Source of the DNA: Thermoanaerobacterales bacterium UBA4877
GTDB taxonomy: Bacteria > Bacillota > Thermoanaerobacteria > Thermoanaerobacterales > UBA4877
Direction of reading: 5' to 3'
Assembly: GCA_002399345.1 (NCBI GenBank)
Contig: DHDL01000029.1
Coordinates: 22,856 to 31,822 of the forward strand
DNA: 8,967 nucleotides
The translations under genes and the position numbers were made by a program. The notes below the pieces were generated by a model. The model had not been told where the DNA came from. It searched no databases and worked only from the letters and a program-made list of their open reading frames with translations. This document shows, piece by piece, positions 6,083 through 8,967 of this stretch; positions within the stretch are counted from its first letter, which is position 1; each line of letters starts with the position of its first letter.

Positions 6083-7903
6083 TTAAAATTTTGATCTGCC
6101 AATTTTCTTATACCTTTCGTTTTTGGATAATATCTCTTTTCTTATTCTTATGGATTTAGGAGTAACCTCAATCAGTTCATCCTCAGCCAAAAAGTCAAGG
6201 GCCTCCTCTAGACTCATTGTCTTGCTGACAGATAATTTAATGCCCTCATCAGCAGTGGAAGACCTCATGTTAGTCAAATGCTTCTTCTTACACACATTGA
6301 CGTCCATGTCCTCTTCACGGTTGTTTTCTCCGACAACCATGCCTTCATAAACCTCGGCACCCGGTTCAATAAACAAATCTCCTCTTTCCTGAGCATTGTT
6401 AAGCCCATATGCAGTGGCAGTGCCTGCCTCTGAAGCAACCAGAGAACCGCGGTTCCTTTCGCTTATATCTCCCTTATAAGGCTGATATTCCAAAAATTGA
6501 TGATTCATAATACCGGTGCCTCGTGTATCCGTCAGAAAATCTGCCCGGTATCCCATCAAGCCGCGCGCAGGAATATTAAACTCAAGCCTGCAATTTCCTC
6601 GGTCATCAGATGTCATATCCACAAGCTCCGCCTTCCTCTGACCAAGTTTGCTCATAATGACACCCATGTAATCCTCAGGTACATCTATATATAGGGTTTC
6701 TATCGGCTCATACTTCTTCCCATTTTTCCTCTTATAGATAACCTGCGGTTTTGATACCTGGAATTCATATCCTTCTCTACGCATGGTCTCTATCAAAACG
6801 GACAAATGCAGCTCTCCTCTTCCCGATACCTTAAACGAATCCGGCTTGTCCGTATCCTCCACTCTCAGTGAAACATTGGTTTCAAGTTCTTTATAGAGTC
6901 TGTCTCTTAAATGCCGGGACGTAACATATTCGCCCTCCTGGCCAGCAAAAGCGCTCGCATTGGTAGAAAAATCCATAGATATAGTAGGTTCCTCTATATA
7001 GACAAAACTTACGCCTTCCGGATTCTCGAGATCTGCAATTGTCTCACCTATCTCAATGTCCGGAATACCTGATACCGAAATTATATCACCTACCGAGGCC
7101 CCGTCACTCTCTGTTCTCTTAAGTGCCTCATACTGGTACAGCTGACCTATCTTATTTTTTTCTACCGTACCATCCTTTTTAACAATGCTTACCTGCTGTC
7201 CATCTTTTATTTTACCTCTTATCACTCTACCTACAGCAAGCCTACCTACATAGTCGTCATAGTCTAAATTAGTGACAAGCATCTGAAGCGGAGCATCATC
7301 GTCTCCTTCAGGTGCAGGAATATTATTTACTATGGTATCAAACAAAGGCTTTAAATCACTATTTTTATCTTTAAGATCATACCTCGCCACAGCATCCCGC
7401 GCAGATGCATAAATTATCGGAAAATCCAGCTGATCTTCCGTTGCACCAAGTTCAATAAAGAGGTTTAATACCTCATCTATAACCTCATTGGGACGTGCAT
7501 CCGGTTTATCAATTTTATTTATAACCACAATGGGTTTTAAATTCAAAGACAAAGCCTTGCCTAAAACAAATCTTGTCTGCGGCATAGGTCCCTCTGCAGC
7601 ATCTACTAAAAGAAGCACACCGTCAACCATCTTAAGCACCCGCTCAACCTCACCGCTAAAATCGGCATGGCCGGGTGTGTCTACAATATTTATTTTTATA
7701 TCTTTATACCTTATAGCGGTATTCTTAGATAATATGGTTATACCTCTCTCTTTTTCCAATTCATTGGAGTCCATAATCCTTTCATCCACTTTTTGGTTTG
7801 CACGAAATATACCGCTTTGCTTGAGCATACCATCCACCAGCGTGGTCTTACCATGGTCGACATGAGCTATAATTGCTATATTTCTAATGTCTTTTCTTAT
7901 CAC
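6083..7903 (-). CDS. typA: TypA/BipA, ribosome-binding translational GTPase
   Basis: TypA (BipA) is an EF-G-like GTPase that binds 70S ribosomes and 50S assembly intermediates and helps growth under stress or cold. The 606-aa length is normal for the family. GTPase motifs are complete: G1 AHVDHGKTT (13-21), G2 RGIT (53-56), G3 DTPGH (75-79, with catalytic His79), G4 NKID (129-132) and G5 ASAR (166-169). Domain 2 and the EF-G III/V-like domains follow, including SGRGELHLSVLIETMRREGYE. The C-terminal TypA-specific domain includes ARGLMGYRADFLTDTRGTG and NVCKKKHLTNMR, which distinguishes it from LepA and EF-G. The GTG at 7903 is chosen from GGAAGGGG 8 nt upstream and the family N-terminus MIRKDIRNIAIIAHVDHGK. 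An in-frame ATG at 7984 lies within the promoter spacer and cannot be the start of this transcript. Confidence 0.98.
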   Translation of the reverse strand: MIRKDIRNIAIIAHVDHGKTTLVDGMLKQSGIFRANQKVDERIMDSNELEKERGITILSKNTAIRYKDIKINIVDTPGHADFSGEVERVLKMVDGVLLLVDAAEGPMPQTRFVLGKALSLNLKPIVVINKIDKPDARPNEVIDEVLNLFIELGATEDQLDFPIIYASARDAVARYDLKDKNSDLKPLFDTIVNNIPAPEGDDDAPLQMLVTNLDYDDYVGRLAVGRVIRGKIKDGQQVSIVKKDGTVEKNKIGQLYQYEALKRTESDGASVGDIISVSGIPDIEIGETIADLENPEGVSFVYIEEPTISMDFSTNASAFAGQEGEYVTSRHLRDRLYKELETNVSLRVEDTDKPDSFKVSGRGELHLSVLIETMRREGYEFQVSKPQVIYKRKNGKKYEPIETLYIDVPEDYMGVIMSKLGQRKAELVDMTSDDRGNCRLEFNIPARGLMGYRADFLTDTRGTGIMNHQFLEYQPYKGDISERNRGSLVASEAGTATAYGLNNAQERGDLFIEPGAEVYEGMVVGENNREEDMDVNVCKKKHLTNMRSSTADEGIKLSVSKTMSLEEALDFLAEDELIEVTPKSIRIRKEILSKNERYKKIGRSKF

Positions 7904-7922
7904 ACTTAATTCCCCTTCCAAA

Positions 7923-7950
7923 CAAAAAATGGATACATTTTGTACCCATT
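7923..7950 (-). promoter_or_regulatory. typA leader hairpin with T run, possible attenuator
   Basis: In the typA leader, AATGGGTACA (7950-7941) pairs with TGTATCCATT (7937-7928) over a 3-nt AAA loop. This gives a 10-bp stem with one G-U pair, and the T run continues to 7924 (six T from 7929). It has the form of an intrinsic terminator between the promoter and the SD of typA. The stem is AU-rich and only about 57 nt of leader are available, so it may act as a weak attenuator, a cold-sensitive structure, or a 5' stabiliser. Confidence 0.55.
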
Positions 7951-7966
7951 CATTTAACCGTATGTA

Positions 7967-7996
7967 ATTATATACCCAAAACATATACTATGTCAA
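7967..7996 (-). promoter_or_regulatory. typA promoter, sigma-A type
   Basis: TTGACA (7996-7991) and TATAAT (7972-7967), both perfect matches, are separated by 18 bp. The expected transcription start is near 7960, leaving a leader of about 57 nt before the GTG at 7903. It makes typA independent of the upstream hydrolase gene. Confidence 0.88.
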
Positions 7997-8056
7997 TAAA
8001 AACACACATCTTAATCACGCATCAATACGGCATTAATTTCAAGTTGTCAAAATTGT

Positions 8057-8728
8057 TTAAAGCACGTGTCTAGATGTTGCATAATGGCTTGTATAATAGT
8101 TGGACGAAAGTGAATCTATACGGACCTCTCCACTGCCTGAAGAGCTGTGAATAAAATTCCCATCACCGATATATATACCGGCATGATTAACTTTGCTAGA
8201 ACCCAATGTTTTAAACAAAACCAAGTCTCCCACCTGCAAATCATTTTTCCCAACCGCCGTACCTGCGGTTGATTGTCCAGCAGCCGTCCGTGGCAAATTT
8301 ACACCGAAATTTTTATAAACATATGATGTAAAACCCGAACAATCAAAACCCTTCTCAGACGAACCGCCATATACATATCCAACACCTAAAAATCGTTTGG
8401 CAAAATCTACTATATCTCTTTCGACCCCAGCCCTTGACACATTTTTATCTCTAAGCGACACATAAGTTGAACTCATCCATCCTTTGGTACCGTCCGACAG
8501 CTTTATGTTATACCATCCTTTGGTATTGCCAAGCACGGAAACAACATTTTTACTATTAACCTGCCTGATAACCTTTGATTGTAAGCCCGGTTTCACCCTT
8601 AAATTAACATGGTTTCCCGTCACTATTCCTCGCGGAAATGAAGCTGCAAAAACAGGACTTAATCCGGATAACATAAGAGATGCTGACAATACAGAAACAC
8701 TTAAGATGAGCTTACCACACTTTTTCAT
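8057..8728 (-). CDS. Secreted SH3-NlpC/P60 cell-wall hydrolase
   Basis: This is a 223-aa secreted peptidoglycan hydrolase, probably a D,L-endopeptidase cutting stem peptides (gamma-D-Glu to diamino acid) as do other NlpC/P60 enzymes. A signal peptide covers residues 1 to about 28 (MKKCGKLILS start, hydrophobic core, cleavage near SPVFA-AS). One bacterial SH3 domain follows at about 34-92 (VNLRVKPG, GWYNIKLSDGTKGWM), usually for wall binding. The NlpC/P60 domain runs from about 104 to 223. The catalytic cysteine is C130 in GFDCSGF, and the catalytic histidine is H182 in VNHAGIYIGDG, with H194 (NFIHSSS) as the likely third residue. YVYGG and LQVGDLVLF are typical family blocks. The ATG at 8728 has GGAGGGGGAG 6 nt upstream. 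It is a compact architecture with no additional repeats. No clear promoter of its own or terminator was seen; read-through from the tRNA is possible. Confidence 0.93.
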   Translation of the reverse strand: MKKCGKLILSVSVLSASLMLSGLSPVFAASFPRGIVTGNHVNLRVKPGLQSKVIRQVNSKNVVSVLGNTKGWYNIKLSDGTKGWMSSTYVSLRDKNVSRAGVERDIVDFAKRFLGVGYVYGGSSEKGFDCSGFTSYVYKNFGVNLPRTAAGQSTAGTAVGKNDLQVGDLVLFKTLGSSKVNHAGIYIGDGNFIHSSSGSGEVRIDSLSSNYYTSHYATSRHVL

Positions 8729-8733
8729 TTGTA

Positions 8734-8793
8734 TCTCCCCCTCCGCCTGCGAAGTTATACCAACTTCTCCCCCTACCTTTTTTAAGGATTAGG
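8734..8793 (-). promoter_or_regulatory. Structured leader of the NlpC/P60 gene
   Basis: The 103-bp gap after the tRNA contains, on the minus strand, a bulged hairpin at 8793-8772 (CCTA-AT-CCTT, loop AAAA, AAGG-TAGG). A second hairpin lies at 8767-8751 (GAAGTT, 5-nt loop, AACTTC). AGGGGGAGA occurs twice, at 8774-8766 and 8742-8734; the second copy is the SD of the gene and the first has no start codon behind it. The first SD copy runs into the second hairpin. It could be a small cis-regulatory element, but it is too short for the ydaO-type c-di-AMP riboswitch often found ahead of such hydrolases, and I recognise no known motif. Confidence 0.4.
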
Positions 8794-8831
8794 CAATTAA
8801 GATAAACATGCACAAGACGCACATATAAAAA

Positions 8832-8920
8832 TGGTGCCGAGAGCGGGACTCGAACCCGCATGAGGAAATTGCCTCACTACCCCCTCAAAGTAGCGTGTCT
8901 GCCTATTCCACCATCTCGGC
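8832..8920 (-). tRNA. tRNA-Leu (anticodon GAG)
   Basis: An 89-nt class II tRNA with encoded CCA (8834-8832). The acceptor stem GCCGAGA pairs with TCTCGGC, with discriminator A. The D arm is followed by the anticodon stem CTACT/GGTAG with a 7-nt loop TTGAGGG, which places anticodon GAG at 8886-8884; it reads CUC and CUU. A long variable arm (TGAGG/CCTCA) marks it as Leu rather than a class I tRNA. The T arm is GCGGG-TTCGAGT-CCCGC. Five T follow the CCA closely, but no separate terminator hairpin is seen. Confidence 0.97.
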
Positions 8921-8935
8921 ACATCAACATTAACA

Positions 8936-8964
8936 ATTATAATATAAGTTTGTGGACAAGTCAA
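8936..8964 (-). promoter_or_regulatory. Promoter of tRNA-Leu
   Basis: TTGACT (8964-8959) and TATAAT (8941-8936) are separated by 17 bp, a near-perfect sigma-A promoter. The expected transcription start is near 8928, about 8 nt before the mature tRNA 5' end, so the tRNA is likely transcribed from here rather than from an upstream cluster. Confidence 0.88.
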
Positions 8965-8967
8965 TAT

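Noticed and set aside
7906..7953. 15-codon leader ORF (MNGYKMYPFF start) before typA
   Set aside because: It has no SD and would start only a few bases after the predicted transcription start; there is no run of a single regulatory amino acid to support attenuation by translation.
7904..7984. 27-residue N-terminal extension of TypA from the ATG at 7984
   Set aside because: That ATG lies between the -35 and -10 boxes, and the family N-terminus begins at the GTG at 7903 behind a good SD.
7985..8056. Terminator for the NlpC/P60 gene
   Set aside because: Only a weak 6-bp stem (ATTAAT/ATTGAT) is seen with no T run directly after it.
8729..8831. c-di-AMP (ydaO-type) riboswitch ahead of the hydrolase gene
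   Set aside because: The gap is too short for that element and I could not find its conserved blocks.
1..8967. CRISPR array, insertion sequence or prophage signs
   Set aside because: No spaced direct repeats, transposase or integrase fragments, or target-site duplications next to the tRNA were seen.

Overview
The window reads as part of a Clostridia (Firmicutes) chromosome of moderate-to-low GC. The reasons are the gene order rnfC-D-G-E-A-B, purine-rich Shine-Dalgarno sites, frequent TTG/GTG starts, sigma-A type promoters (TTGACA/TATAAT) and a Gram-positive style secreted SH3-NlpC/P60 protein. I cannot fix the genus from sequence alone. Every gene I accept lies on the minus strand, so transcription runs from the high to the low coordinates.

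Right end (8967 to about 8057): a tRNA-Leu(GAG) with encoded CCA sits behind a near-consensus promoter. It is followed 103 bp later by a secreted NlpC/P60 cell-wall hydrolase with one SH3 domain. Its leader carries a duplicated purine-rich SD-like motif and two short hairpins.

Middle (about 7996 to 6048): typA/bipA, a ribosome-associated GTPase, has its own TTGACA-N18-TATAAT promoter, a leader hairpin followed by six T that looks like an attenuator, a GTG start at 7903, and a clear rho-independent terminator 3 bp after the stop. Next comes a membrane-anchored 243-aa protein of unknown function (5994-5263).

Left (5224 to 158): a complete six-gene Rnf operon, rnfCDGEAB. It encodes the membrane ferredoxin:NAD+ oxidoreductase that couples electron transfer to Na+ or H+ transport. 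RnfC is the NADH/FMN and Fe-S peripheral subunit, RnfD and RnfG carry covalent FMN, RnfE and RnfA are the paired membrane subunits, and RnfB is the ferredoxin-facing polyferredoxin. All six look intact, with cofactor residues present. Gaps are 13-15 bp or overlaps, so the genes are probably co-transcribed and translationally coupled. Ahead of rnfC is an AT-rich region with a weak promoter candidate and a 9-bp inverted repeat across its -35 region.

Positions 1-157 hold no gene. They contain a dense set of inverted repeats, including a terminator-like hairpin with a T run that faces the plus strand. This suggests a convergent transcription unit entering from the left. I found no clearly undescribed system; the most interesting items are regulatory: the typA leader hairpin, the rnf operator candidate, the structured left end, and the stop-codon/SD fusions inside the rnf operon.
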